DNA of 58,491 nucleotides, from the NCBI RefSeq assembly GCF_000826125.2, contig NZ_LN651372.1:381572-440062 (forward strand), read 5' to 3'. A program made the translations under genes and the position numbers. Under the pieces are notes generated by a model. It ran no database searches, was not told where the DNA came from, and saw only the letters and a list, made by a program, of their open reading frames with translations. Shown piece after piece: positions 25,208 through 33,744 of the stretch; position 1 is the first letter of the stretch, and each line of letters begins with the position of its first letter. This DNA comes from Bhargavaea cecembensis (lineage in GTDB: Bacteria; Bacillota; Bacilli; Bacillales_A; Planococcaceae).

Positions 25208-26848
25208 TCACTGTCCCGGCAGCCGTTTATTGCGCAGGACCGCGCTCCGGTTTTCCCAAAGCTGCACTTCTTTCGGCGAGAAGCCCGTAAAGTCCCGCCG
25301 CTCCGGACGCCACGCGAACCGGTTGATCGCATATTTGAGCCGGTTGGCGAAAAGCGACCGGAGGACGGTGCGAGGGAACAGCAGCCAGACGATGAGGTAG
25401 GCGGCGAGCGCGATGATCACAACCGCCCCGGTGTCCGGAAAGCCGTACATCACCACGCCGGCCAGCAGATAAAGCACATACGGAACGGCGATCCAGCGCC
25501 GCTCCGGTTTTTTCGAATGGAAGAAGAGCAGCACTGCCGCCCCCGCCGCAAACAGCAGCGTCCACCAGACCGGCTTTCCAGAGACGATGCCCCCGAGGAC
25601 TCCCGCCATGGCCGGAACGGCAGCGGCCGTGAGCAGGACAAACCGGGGGATTCTCCGGTTGAGTGTGCCCGCTTCCTCAAACAGCGGCACGAGGGACGTC
25701 TGCCAGTCACGCAGCCGGCGGTTCCGCCGGGCCGCTTCGGCGTCTTCAGGAGACAGCAGCCAGATCCCGCCCGGCTCCCTTTTGAAGAAACCTTCAACGA
25801 GCGCCTGTTCAAACGGGAGCAGCCCGTCCGGCTGAACGAGCAGCCGGTACGTCTTCGCTTTTCCCTGCCCGGCCGCCGCGACTTTCCCTTTTTCAAGCAG
25901 CGACATCACCGCCGCGTCGAGCACGGCCGGAGAGAACCGGCCGGCCCGCTGGATCATATGCAGATAAAGCGGATCGGTCCCGAGGATGAGCTCCCGCCGA
26001 TTGATCATGACCGGCACCCGCTGCGGGATGAACAGCGTAGCCGCAGCAAGCAGGAGGACAATGAACCCGACCATTCCCCCGTACAGGCTGAAGGCGTCTC
26101 GGTACGGCTTCATATCCGCCTTCCGCTTAAACAGGTCCGCCTCTTCCCGGTAAGCCTCCTCCAGGCTCATCGGTGCGGGTTTCTTCGCCGCCCCGGTGAG
26201 GACGTTGGAGGGGAAGAACACGCGGTAGGATGCTTCTTCGGGATATTCCACGAGCGGATCCCGGAACGTAATCCCGTTCGGCCGGATATCCGCATCCGAC
26301 CCGTTCATGTTCCGGGTGAACGGCCGGATGGATGACTCCCCCGTGTTCTCCGGGAAGACGACGGACACTTCCAGGTTCTCCAGGCCCTCGAACTCCCGGC
26401 TCCAGCCCGAAAAGAACGTCACGTCCAAGTCGCTGTATTCCTTGTAGACGGAAAGCACGCCGTCCAGCTGATACGCGTAGATGAGCCTGTGCCTGCCCCC
26501 GCCTTCCGGAATGCCGATGCGGACCTCGCTCCCGTCTTGGGCGGCGGGCAGCGCCCGGACGTGCTCGCCCGCCACTTCCCCGATTTTGCCCGGGCCCCCG
26601 ATTATTTCACCCGCGGAAAAGCCCCTCGCCCGGAAGCTGTCCGAATCGGGAAACTGCCGGAGAAGCTCTGCGGTCCCTGGGGGAATCGTATATGTATGGA
26701 TCTCATTCACATCGAGGGTTCCGTCCGCGCGGACCCAGATCCGGATCTGCGAATCGGACGCCTTCAGGTCCGCCGCCCACGCCGGCATGGCCAGCATGAG
26801 CAGGAACAGCATCAGCACCAGCATCGTGCCCGCCAGTTTCTTTTTCAT
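25208..26848 (-). CDS. DUF2207 membrane protein
   Basis: A 546-residue exported membrane protein. The signal peptide (KKKLAGTMLVLMLFLLMLAMPAWA) is followed by an extracellular beta-rich DUF2207 region starting SQIRIWVRADGTLDVNEIHTYT. A membrane helix follows near residue 258, then a cytoplasmic region of about 120 residues, then two further helix pairs (FVLLTAAAVPAMAGVLGG; YVLYLLAGVVMYGFP). ATG 26848 follows AAGGAGGG. The upstream TTG 26872 overlaps the RBS. Family function unknown, sometimes linked to envelope maintenance. Confidence 0.85.
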   Translation of the reverse strand: MKKKLAGTMLVLMLFLLMLAMPAWAADLKASDSQIRIWVRADGTLDVNEIHTYTIPPGTAELLRQFPDSDSFRARGFSAGEIIGGPGKIGEVAGEHVRALPAAQDGSEVRIGIPEGGGRHRLIYAYQLDGVLSVYKEYSDLDVTFFSGWSREFEGLENLEVSVVFPENTGESSIRPFTRNMNGSDADIRPNGITFRDPLVEYPEEASYRVFFPSNVLTGAAKKPAPMSLEEAYREEADLFKRKADMKPYRDAFSLYGGMVGFIVLLLAAATLFIPQRVPVMINRRELILGTDPLYLHMIQRAGRFSPAVLDAAVMSLLEKGKVAAAGQGKAKTYRLLVQPDGLLPFEQALVEGFFKREPGGIWLLSPEDAEAARRNRRLRDWQTSLVPLFEEAGTLNRRIPRFVLLTAAAVPAMAGVLGGIVSGKPVWWTLLFAAGAAVLLFFHSKKPERRWIAVPYVLYLLAGVVMYGFPDTGAVVIIALAAYLIVWLLFPRTVLRSLFANRLKYAINRFAWRPERRDFTGFSPKEVQLWENRSAVLRNKRLPGQ

Positions 26849-26933
26849 CGGTCCGCCCTCCTTTTTGTCCAAGTGTTGGTGCCAATTCGTCGGAGCGGAT
26901 GCTCGCCCGGTGTCAGCAGGACGGCCGGATTGC

Positions 26934-27031
26934 GAGTGTCATCGCAGGGGGCGAAACGTGTTCAATACCCATGCAAATCCCCCGATCGCTTGCGCAAGTT
27001 GACACTCGCCACCCTGAATTCGTTGACACTC
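26934..27031. repeat. Dispersed GAGTGTCA repeats
   Basis: One forward copy (GAGTGTCATCGCA, from 26934) and two inverted copies (TTGACACTC at 26999-27007 and 27023-27031) lie in the divergent gap upstream of ydbS. They share their core, and the following CGCA(C)GGGG, with the ordered array at 12590-12694. Confidence 0.65.
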
Positions 27032-27096
27032 AACCCCGACGCCCCCTATTAACCCGATTGTACCGTATACGGAATGCGGCCGTCTCCGGTTCCCGG

Positions 27097-27123
27097 TGAA
27101 ACCTGGCGGCCGCCCGTCCCGTA
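27097..27123 (+). promoter_or_regulatory. Sigma-W-type promoter of ydbST
   Basis: TGAAAC at 27097-27102, a 17-bp spacer and CGTA at 27120-27123 match the extracytoplasmic sigma-W consensus. The ATG follows 33 bp downstream. In Bacillus subtilis ydbST belongs to the sigma-W regulon, which agrees. Confidence 0.72.
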
Positions 27124-27155
27124 AAGGAGACGAAAGGATTCGGAGGTGCAGCGGC

Positions 27156-27653
27156 ATGCTGGAAACAATACAGGCGCCGGAAGGGCGGATTTCAAGGAAA
27201 GCCGTCAAGGTTTGGCGTCTCACCAATTTTATCGAGGAAGCCATCGCTCTTCTCATCATCGCGGGGCTCCTCGTCGCGGGGACTCATTTTGGCTGGTGGC
27301 GGTGGCTGATCACCACTTTCTGGGTGATCGGCGGGATCAGCGTCGTGTCGGCCGTCTATTCCATCTTCATCAAACCCGGCCTCACCCAGAAATTCTGGCG
27401 GTACGGGGCGGACGAGGAGTTCGTCAAGCTCCGCAGCGGCATCTGGATCATTTCCGAGCAGACGATCCCGATGACGAAAGTGCAGGTCGTGAATCTTAAA
27501 CAGGGGCCGCTTCTCCGCAGATACGGCCTTTATTCGCTTGAGATCGGCACGATGGGTTCCAGCCATACGATCCCTGCGCTTCCCGAAGCGGAGGCGCGGG
27601 AATTCAGGGACCGGATCGCCCATCTTGCGAAGATCCGGGAGGAAGAAGACTGA
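27156..27653 (+). CDS. ydbS: Bacterial PH-domain membrane protein YdbS
   Basis: A 165-residue membrane protein. After a short cytoplasmic N-terminus come two helices (EEAIALLIIAGLLVAG; WLITTFWVIGGISVVSAVYSIF), then a bacterial PH-like domain (bPH2: ELRSGIWIISEQTIPMTKVQ-type, VVNLKQGPLLRRYGLYSLEI). Length and order match YdbS (about 159 residues). ATG 27156 follows GGAGGTG. The stop TGA overlaps the ydbT ATG. In B. subtilis YdbS and YdbT act together in resistance to antimicrobials from a related Bacillus. Confidence 0.88.
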   Translation: MLETIQAPEGRISRKAVKVWRLTNFIEEAIALLIIAGLLVAGTHFGWWRWLITTFWVIGGISVVSAVYSIFIKPGLTQKFWRYGADEEFVKLRSGIWIISEQTIPMTKVQVVNLKQGPLLRRYGLYSLEIGTMGSSHTIPALPEAEAREFRDRIAHLAKIREEED

Positions 27654-29176
27654 TGGCCGGCCGGGGGGAAGAAGCGAAGCGCATGCATCCGGCCGGCATG
27701 CTTTGGTCGGTCCTCGACTACATCAAAAGCACATTCTTCCTGATCCTCATCCTGTTCGTCCTGAACGCCGGATCGGATGCCGCCTGGGTGAAATACGGGC
27801 GGATTGTGTTTCTCGGCGTGTCGGCGGTGAGCTTCCTGTTTCTCCTGCCGGCCTGGTGGCGGAGGACGTACCGGATTGAAAGAGACTCGGTGAAGATCGA
27901 CAGCGGCATCTTCGTCCGCAAGCACAGAAGCGTGCCGTTCCGCCGCGTACAGAACGTCAATCGCCAGGTTCCGGCCGTGCTCAAGATGCTCGGCCTCACT
28001 TCGCTGACACTCGAAACCGGGGCCGAGGGGGACGAAGCGTCCGTGAAGTTCACGGCGGTGACGAAGGAAGAGGCGACCCGGATTGAAACCGCGCTTGACG
28101 GATACCGCGAGCGGAAGGCCCGGACAGAAGAGCCGGCAGAAGAAACTCCGGAGGGTCATACCCCGACGGATGAAACGCCCGTCCCCGAGCGGACGGTCCA
28201 CTTCATCCCCGCCAAGAAGGACATCATCAAGGCGTCCTTCCTCTCGTTCAGCTTTATCGCGCTTATTCCGATCCTCGCGACGGTCTACCGGAACATGGAT
28301 GAATTCATCGACCTGGACAGCCGGGCGGAAGGGGCGATTTCGCTGCTCAGCGGCTCCTCGCTCTTCCTCGGGGTCGCCATCACCGTTCTCATCCTTCTGG
28401 CCGTCTCGTTCGGAGTGGTGAGGACCTGGCTGAAGTACGGGCGGTATGAAATCTCGTCTGACGATGAACGGATCTACATCCGCCGAGGCGTGCTGAGCGA
28501 GCAGTCGCTCTCGGTCCGGAAGAAAAACGTCCAGGCCGTGGAAATTTCGGAGACGCCGGTCAAGCGGCTGCTCGGGATGGCCGAAGTGAAGCTCATCACG
28601 GTCGGCACATTCGACGAAGACCTGTCCGATATTAACACGCTCTACCCTTTCCTTCCGAGGGACCGGGCGATTGACATGATCGGCGAGCTGCTGCCGGACA
28701 TGGAAGTGACGGAGGAGGTGGATCGGCTGCCGAAAAACTCGCTCGTACTCCGGATGATCCGCATCCCGTGGACCGCCCTGATCGGCACGGCAGCGCTCTT
28801 CTTCTGGAGGCCGGACTTCCCGTTCGTGCCGGACTGGTGGGTGCTCGCGATCATCATGTTTGCCTGGACGTGGCTGCTCCGGCTGTTTGACTACCGGAAC
28901 ACGAGATACTCGGTTCGCGGACCGTTCGTCCAGTTCCGCAAAGGCGGCCTCTGGCGTTCCACGTTTGTCACGAGGCGGGAAAAGGTCATCGAGACGGTCG
29001 TCTCGCAGTCCCGGATCCAGCACCGGTTCGGCGTGGCGACGGTCAAGACGGTCAACCGGTCCAAGCCCGTCCACCACGAAGAATTGAAAGACGTGCCGGA
29101 AGAGACGGCGGCCCGCTTCGGCCAGTGGTACACCGAGCGGACGCCCGGACTCATGCCGGCCGGGGAGGAGACCTGA
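27653..29176 (+). CDS. ydbT: Multi-PH-domain membrane protein YdbT
   Basis: A 507-residue protein with repeated units of paired membrane helices followed by bPH2 domains: PH regions near residues 80-145 (IDSGIFVRKHRSVPFRRVQNV), 265-340 (IRRGVLSEQSLSVRKKNVQA) and 420-480 (FRKGGLWRSTFVTRREKV). This triple arrangement and the length match YdbT (about 493). A Pro/Glu-rich linker separates the first PH domain from the second membrane pair. It starts in a 1-bp-shifted overlap with ydbS, so it is coupled. Confidence 0.9.
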   Translation: MAGRGEEAKRMHPAGMLWSVLDYIKSTFFLILILFVLNAGSDAAWVKYGRIVFLGVSAVSFLFLLPAWWRRTYRIERDSVKIDSGIFVRKHRSVPFRRVQNVNRQVPAVLKMLGLTSLTLETGAEGDEASVKFTAVTKEEATRIETALDGYRERKARTEEPAEETPEGHTPTDETPVPERTVHFIPAKKDIIKASFLSFSFIALIPILATVYRNMDEFIDLDSRAEGAISLLSGSSLFLGVAITVLILLAVSFGVVRTWLKYGRYEISSDDERIYIRRGVLSEQSLSVRKKNVQAVEISETPVKRLLGMAEVKLITVGTFDEDLSDINTLYPFLPRDRAIDMIGELLPDMEVTEEVDRLPKNSLVLRMIRIPWTALIGTAALFFWRPDFPFVPDWWVLAIIMFAWTWLLRLFDYRNTRYSVRGPFVQFRKGGLWRSTFVTRREKVIETVVSQSRIQHRFGVATVKTVNRSKPVHHEELKDVPEETAARFGQWYTERTPGLMPAGEET

Positions 29177-29179
29177 CCG

Positions 29180-29527
29180 ATGGAGCCATTCACAGAGAAG
29201 GTCGTCCGCCTGTTGAAAGCCGTGCCGCCCGGACGCATCGCCACTTACGGCCAGATCGCCCGGCTGGCGGGAAGTCCGCGCGGCGCTCGCCAGGTCGCCC
29301 GCATCCTTCATTCGATGAGCCGCAGTCACGGAATCCCTTGGCAGCGGATCGTCAACGCCAAGGGGGAGATTGCGATCGCCGACCCGGACACCGCCCGCGC
29401 ACAGGCGGACTTGCTGGAAGCGGAAGGCATTCCGGTCCTCGGCGGAAAGCGCGTCGATCTCCGGACGTACCGGTGGGATCCCGGGTTTGAAGGCGAAGAA
29501 GAAACGCCCGGGCCGGGGTCCCTGTGA
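29180..29527 (+). CDS. Alkyltransferase-like protein (ATL)
   Basis: A 115-residue member of the O6-alkylguanine-DNA alkyltransferase fold. VPPGRIATYGQIARLAGSPR is the DNA-binding helix-turn-helix with the Arg finger. The active-site PCHR is replaced by PWQR, so it cannot accept an alkyl group. ATL proteins of this kind bind O6-alkylguanine and hand it to nucleotide excision repair. It begins 3 bp after ydbT, an unusual operon partner, and so may be co-induced by the sigma-W-type promoter. Confidence 0.85.
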   Translation: MEPFTEKVVRLLKAVPPGRIATYGQIARLAGSPRGARQVARILHSMSRSHGIPWQRIVNAKGEIAIADPDTARAQADLLEAEGIPVLGGKRVDLRTYRWDPGFEGEEETPGPGSL

Positions 29528-29605
29528 AAGCCGGACGGATTCCGCTGGCTTTCTCCCGCCTCCATTGATAGACTATTGGCAAATCACCGAGGGGGGAATC
29601 GGACG

Positions 29606-30511
29606 ATGACCGAAACACTCGCATGCCAGGATGTCATCTACGCATTCAGCAAAGAACACACACCCGTGAAGCGTGTGGCTTCCGGAACGACAATCGAAAT
29701 CGAGACGTATGACTGCTTCAAGAACCAGGTCACGTCGCCGGAGACGAAAATTGCCGGCATCGACTGGGATGAGATCAACCCTGCCACCGGTCCGGTCTTC
29801 ATTGAAGGAGCAGAACCGGGCGATGTCCTGAAAGTCCGCATCGACAAGCTCGAGATCGGGGACCAGGGCGTCATGGCGACCGGCCCGGACCTCGGCGTCC
29901 TCGGCCACCGGCTGGAAGAGCTGACGTCGAAAATCATCCCCGTCAAAGATGGCCATGCCGTCTTTGACGACAAGCTCAAGATTCCGGTCAACAAGATGAT
30001 CGGCGTCATCGGCGTCGCCCCGGACGGTGAGCCGGTGTCGTGCGGAACTCCGGGTGCGCACGGCGGCAACATGGATACGAAGCTCATCACTGAAGGCGCG
30101 ACGCTATACTTCCCGGTGTTCGCGGAAGGCGCCCTGTTCGCGCTCGGCGACTTCCACGCCGCGATGGGCGACGGCGAGATCGGCGTCTCCGGCATCGAAG
30201 TGCCCGGCAAGGCGACCGTGACATTGGAAGTCGTGAAGGAAGGCGCGCTCCGTCATCCGCTCGTCGAAAATGGAGACGGGATCGCGTTCATCGTCTCGGC
30301 ACCGACCTTGGACGAAGCCGCAAAAGCTGCCGTTGAGGAAATGGCCGACTTCCTCCTGCCGAGGACGGAACTCGACCTGCCGGACATCGCCATGATGCTG
30401 AGCGCGGCGGGCCAGGTCCAAGTGAGCCAGATCGTCGACCCGCTCATGACTGCGCGCTTCTTCCTGCCGAATTATGTGCTGGAAGCGTACGGAGTGAAAG
30501 TATTCGGGTAA
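29606..30511 (+). CDS. Acetamidase/formamidase family protein
   Basis: A 301-residue FmdA/AmdA-family amidase, which hydrolyses short-chain amides to acid and ammonia. Family landmarks are GPVFIEGAEPGDVLKVRIDK, the metal-site region CGTPGAHGGNMDTK, FALGDFHAAMGDGEI and the C-terminal VSQIVDPLMTARFFLPNYVL. ATG 29606 follows GGGGGGAAT. It is monocistronic, ended by a strong terminator. Confidence 0.9.
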   Translation: MTETLACQDVIYAFSKEHTPVKRVASGTTIEIETYDCFKNQVTSPETKIAGIDWDEINPATGPVFIEGAEPGDVLKVRIDKLEIGDQGVMATGPDLGVLGHRLEELTSKIIPVKDGHAVFDDKLKIPVNKMIGVIGVAPDGEPVSCGTPGAHGGNMDTKLITEGATLYFPVFAEGALFALGDFHAAMGDGEIGVSGIEVPGKATVTLEVVKEGALRHPLVENGDGIAFIVSAPTLDEAAKAAVEEMADFLLPRTELDLPDIAMMLSAAGQVQVSQIVDPLMTARFFLPNYVLEAYGVKVFG

Positions 30512-30525
30512 AAAGTGAAAGGAAA

Positions 30526-30563
30526 AGCAGCCGGCACGCATGAGTGCGCCGGCTGCTTTTTTT
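30526..30563. terminator. Bidirectional terminator, amidase / HAAS gene
   Basis: A 10-bp stem (AGCAGCCGGC / GCCGGCTGCT) is followed by a run of Ts on the plus strand. It also directly follows the minus-strand stop at 30566, with TTTTCCTTTC beyond. Confidence 0.9.
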
Positions 30564-30565
30564 GA

Positions 30566-31324
30566 TTAAACCCGAGCCGCTTTCTTCTTCTCCAGCAAGA
30601 GGTTCAGGCCGATGACAACAAAGACGGCGAGAAACGGCACGATGGCAGAGGCGATCATCTCCGTCTCTTCCGAAACCGGCAGGGACTGGATCAGCCACTG
30701 GGACAGGAACAGGGCCGCCGGGATGAAGATGAGAATCCACGAGCGGAGCATGGCCGCGCTGGCCGCAAATGCGATCGCCGACAGCAGGATCACCATCCGG
30801 TTTCCGGTCTCGGAAGCTATATAAAACGGATCCATCACCAAAGAGCCGACGAGCAGGACGGCCACGAACAGCAGGATCGTCCCCGCCGACAGGCTGCCCG
30901 CCAAAATGAACAGCTTGCGGGAGCTCCACGTTCCACCGGCCATCCGCCGCAGGAGAAGCCAGTAGAGAAAGACGGAAATCGCCGCTGCGACGGGGAATCC
31001 GATCAGCTGAACGAGATCCAGCTCAAAGTCCCCCCTGATGGCAGGGCCCATCGCGGAAAACGCCGCAAACGAAAGAATGAAAGCCGGCAAATATTTGAAC
31101 CAGCCGGCCCGGTCATCCGCCATTTCCTGTTCGAGCGCCGCCATGTACTCTTTCGGAGAACCGCCCGTGATCCGGTCCACGCTCTCCCCGCGCTGCTCGA
31201 GCTCAAACAGATGATCCCTCAGCTCCTCTGCGACCTCGTCAATCTCACGTTCGTTTTTCCCTGAAGTCATCAAATACATCCGCACGTTGGCGATGAATTC
31301 CTCACTTTTTGAAGTCAGCTTCAT
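30566..31324 (-). CDS. HAAS-domain membrane protein
   Basis: A 252-residue protein. The first 75 residues are a helical HAAS-type domain (EFIANVRMYLMTSGKNEREI, EELRDHLFELEQRGESVD), common in genes next to PadR regulators. Six to seven hydrophobic helices follow. ATG 31324 lies inside the 3' end of padR (23-bp overlap) with AGGGGAGTG before it, so the two genes are coupled. Probably a membrane stress or signalling component controlled by the adjacent regulator. Function unknown. Confidence 0.8.
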   Translation of the reverse strand: MKLTSKSEEFIANVRMYLMTSGKNEREIDEVAEELRDHLFELEQRGESVDRITGGSPKEYMAALEQEMADDRAGWFKYLPAFILSFAAFSAMGPAIRGDFELDLVQLIGFPVAAAISVFLYWLLLRRMAGGTWSSRKLFILAGSLSAGTILLFVAVLLVGSLVMDPFYIASETGNRMVILLSAIAFAASAAMLRSWILIFIPAALFLSQWLIQSLPVSEETEMIASAIVPFLAVFVVIGLNLLLEKKKAARV

Positions 31325-31649
31325 TTTTTTCACTCCCCTTCAGAATGTTGCCGACGGCAGCCGACATCGTGTCCCAGCGCCCCTTGAACGCTTCAAGCTC
31401 CCGCTCCCCCGCTTCGGAAAGCCGGTAATACTTCCGCTTCGGTCCGTTCGGCGACGGCCTCATAACCGTCATGACGAGCCCTTCCTTCTGCATCCGGAGC
31501 AACACCGGATAAATGCTCCCCTCGCTCACCATCGTCAGACCCTGCTCGCCGAGTTTCTCAACCATTTCATAGCCGTACGTTTCCCCTTGTCCGATCACGG
31601 CCAATAGGCACCCCTCCAGCACGCCTTTCAGCATCTGGCTCGTTGACAT
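31302..31649 (-). CDS. PadR-family transcriptional regulator
   Basis: A 115-residue PadR winged-helix protein. MLKGVLEGCLLAVIGQGETY and GYEMVEKL form the first helices, LTMVSEGSIYPVLLRMQKEGLV the recognition helix, and KRKYYRLSEAGERELEAFK the wing and dimerisation helix. ATG 31649 is preferred over GTG 31658. It forms an operon with the HAAS protein. A tandem 23-bp repeat over its promoter is the likely autoregulatory site. Confidence 0.9.
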   Translation of the reverse strand: MSTSQMLKGVLEGCLLAVIGQGETYGYEMVEKLGEQGLTMVSEGSIYPVLLRMQKEGLVMTVMRPSPNGPKRKYYRLSEAGERELEAFKGRWDTMSAAVGNILKGSEKNEADFKK

Positions 31650-31664
31650 TCTGTTCACCGCCCC

Positions 31665-31731
31665 GCTACCTTGCTTTGTCTGATACTGCTACCTTGTTAT
31701 GTATGATACTTCATCGCAGACCCGATGTCTA
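31665..31731 (-). promoter_or_regulatory. padR promoter with tandem 23-bp repeat
   Basis: On the minus strand, -35 TAGACA (31731-31726), a 17-bp spacer and -10 TATCAT (31708-31703). Two directly adjacent 23-bp copies (31665-31687 and 31688-31710, four mismatches, both starting GCTACCTTG and ending TGATACT on the plus strand) cover the -10 and the start region. Likely operator for PadR. Confidence 0.65.
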
Positions 31732-31804
31732 CTATATTGTTAAACAAGCTACAAAAACGGAAGAAGCTGCCCGGCAAGGATGCCGGACAGCAAAGATTAG
31801 AGAT

Positions 31805-33154
31805 TCAATTGGAACGGATGACCGAATAGACCGCAGAGCCGACAAGGTCGCCGGCTTCTTTCAGCCGTCCGATGCTGATGTGGTCAATCGTGTCCTCCGG
31901 AGAGTGATAGTACGGTTCCAGCGCGGCCGTGCCCGGTTCACGGCGGATGAAGTTCACCGCCGGGATGCCGGCTTCGTGAAAGCTTACGTGATCAGACGAA
32001 CCCCGCTTGTACAGGACAAGCTCGGAAGGCGTGCCGATCCGCTCGCCTGCCGCCATCGCGGACTCCGTCGACAGATTGGGCAGACCATCCACCGTGTTCA
32101 GGTAGATCGCCGTGGCATTTTCCCAGCCGGTGCCGACCATGTCCATATTGAAGTTCGTGAGGCTCCGGGATAGTTCTTGCCCGGATAAAGTCGAGACATA
32201 GTGCTCGCTGCCGAGCAGGCCGATCTCCTCCGCACCGACAAAGACGAAACGGACTTCCTTGTCGATCGGATAGCTTTTCAGAACACGGGCGATCTCAAGG
32301 GCCGTTGCAGTCCCGGAAGCATTATCGTTGGCCCCGGGTGCGAGCGGAACACTGTCAAAGTGGGCAGATACGTAGACAATCTCATGGTTGGTTCCCTTTT
32401 TCGGCGTTCGTTTGGCAATGATGTTTTGGGAAGTGCGGCCGGACAAGGCGTCCACCTTGAGAGTCACCGATCCGCCGGTCGCCGCGATATCCTCAAGCAG
32501 GGCTTCGCCGGAGACTTTTTTGATGCCGGCCACCGGAATCGGCGCATCCGTTCCGATGCTCATATTCGGCGGTCCCGATTGCTCTGAGTTGTCATAGATC
32601 AGCACGGCAGAAGCCCCTGCTGCAGCCGCATGGTCGATTTTGTCGCGGAAACCGATCTCTCCCCTCTGAATGAGGGCGATCTTCCCTGCCGCCGCTTCTG
32701 TAAAGTCTTCCGGATAACCGAGGCCCGCGTCGTAAAGAGGAGCCGTGAGGCCGTCCGGCGGCGTGGAAGCGGACCCGGACGGGATGGACACCGTCACTTC
32801 CTCCCCGCCGGAAGTCGACAGATGACCGACCATCGTATCCGGGATGGCGAATTCCTGAACGTCAATTTCATAGCCGTACGACTGGAGCCGCTCGCGGATC
32901 ATCCCGGCCGCCACCCGCTCTTCCTCCGTGCCGGCCACTCTCGGGCCGATATCGACACTCAAGCGGCGGACGTCCTCGTAAATCCGTCTTTCATCAATCC
33001 GTGCAGTGACTTTCTTGTCAAAAGCCGCCGGGTTTCCGGGCTTGGCCGCTTCGGCTGTGGCCGGACCGCTGAAATCGGCAGGCATCATGACGACGCCCGA
33101 CAGCATTAACGATGCGGTCAGCGTCAGTGCAGCAAACTTGTTTTTCCTTTTCAT
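31805..33154 (-). CDS. ywaD: Secreted M28 aminopeptidase, YwaD type
   Basis: A 449-residue exported zinc aminopeptidase, the same length class as Bacillus YwaD. The signal peptide (FAALTLTASLMLSGVVMMPADF) ends before AEAA. A PA domain (IALIQRGEIGFRDKIDHAAA) is inserted at about 150-250. The M28 core follows: SAHFDSVPLAPGANDNASG and GAEEIGLLGS supply metal ligands and the general base, NFNMDMVGTGW another ligand, and YYHSPEDTIDHI the last His. ATG 33154 is preceded by GAGGGGGA, which lies in a strong hairpin. Confidence 0.92.
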   Translation of the reverse strand: MKRKNKFAALTLTASLMLSGVVMMPADFSGPATAEAAKPGNPAAFDKKVTARIDERRIYEDVRRLSVDIGPRVAGTEEERVAAGMIRERLQSYGYEIDVQEFAIPDTMVGHLSTSGGEEVTVSIPSGSASTPPDGLTAPLYDAGLGYPEDFTEAAAGKIALIQRGEIGFRDKIDHAAAAGASAVLIYDNSEQSGPPNMSIGTDAPIPVAGIKKVSGEALLEDIAATGGSVTLKVDALSGRTSQNIIAKRTPKKGTNHEIVYVSAHFDSVPLAPGANDNASGTATALEIARVLKSYPIDKEVRFVFVGAEEIGLLGSEHYVSTLSGQELSRSLTNFNMDMVGTGWENATAIYLNTVDGLPNLSTESAMAAGERIGTPSELVLYKRGSSDHVSFHEAGIPAVNFIRREPGTAALEPYYHSPEDTIDHISIGRLKEAGDLVGSAVYSVIRSN

Positions 33155-33160
33155 CAAACA

Positions 33161-33198
33161 GAATCCCCCTCTTCGATCATCGATCATCAGAGGGATTC
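33161..33198 (-). promoter_or_regulatory. RBS-sequestering hairpin in the ywaD leader
   Basis: In the mRNA sense (minus strand) GAATCCCTCT pairs with AGAGGGGGATTC across a 16-nt loop. The 3' arm contains the ywaD Shine-Dalgarno GAGGGGGA, so folding would limit translation initiation. Confidence 0.5.
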
Positions 33199-33317
33199 TT
33201 CCTGTCCCGGCCGCTCTCCTTCTTTCCGCCTGAAAACGGTTACAACCTCCTGCTCCAAGCAGGCGCTGGAAGGCCTTTGTTCCCTCCCGCGACCGAGACT
33301 TTGTCCCTATATTGCGA

Positions 33318-33539
33318 TCAGCCCGGCATCCGTTCCCTGCCCTCGACCGGCAGGATGGACAGGATCCGGTCAATGCGGAATGTCCGGCGCTCCTGTCGCA
33401 TGAAGCAATATGCCGTCACGCTGTCCTGCCGAATCTTCAGCAACCGTACCCGACGCTTCGTGATCGATCCGTCGGAACCCATATAAATCATATCGGCAAG
33501 CTGATGCCGCTTCATGCACTTCATCAGAAGACCGTGCAT
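33318..33539 (-). CDS. Small WYL-domain-like protein
   Basis: A 73-residue protein beginning MHGLLMKCMKRHQLADMIYM and continuing KRRVRLLKIRQDSVTAYCFM, RRTFRIDRILSILPV. The DMIYMGSDG...RRV...AYC...RTFRIDRI pattern is the WYL ligand-sensing beta fold on its own, as in many small Bacillales proteins. ATG 33539 follows GGAGGCGGAGAAA. It lies 163 bp upstream of ywaD on the same strand. Confidence 0.72.
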   Translation of the reverse strand: MHGLLMKCMKRHQLADMIYMGSDGSITKRRVRLLKIRQDSVTAYCFMRQERRTFRIDRILSILPVEGRERMPG

Positions 33540-33744
33540 TTTCTCCGCCTCCATTCAGAACGTTTGTTCTCATTATATGCGAACGTGCGTGCGTATTCAA
33601 CTGATAAGTCCGATTCGGTTACTGGAAACAGGGAATCAAAAAGAACCGGCGACCCCTTTAGCCGGTTCCCGTTTCCCGATATACTTGTACAGACCGCCGG
33701 GAAGGACTGCCGGCAAGCCAAACAGATAAGGAATGAAGCCCGTC

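Noticed and set aside
25103-26335. A 410-codon frame antisense to the DUF2207 gene
   Set aside because: The sense gene has a signal peptide, RBS and membrane helices. The antisense frame has none.
27530-29329. A 599-codon open frame antisense to ydbS/ydbT
   Set aside because: It mirrors the real genes, has no RBS, and its His/Arg/Asp-rich composition is the usual complement of high-GC third positions.
33155-33317. A T-box or riboswitch in the ywaD leader
   Set aside because: No T-box core or known aptamer signature is visible. Only the RBS hairpin is supported.
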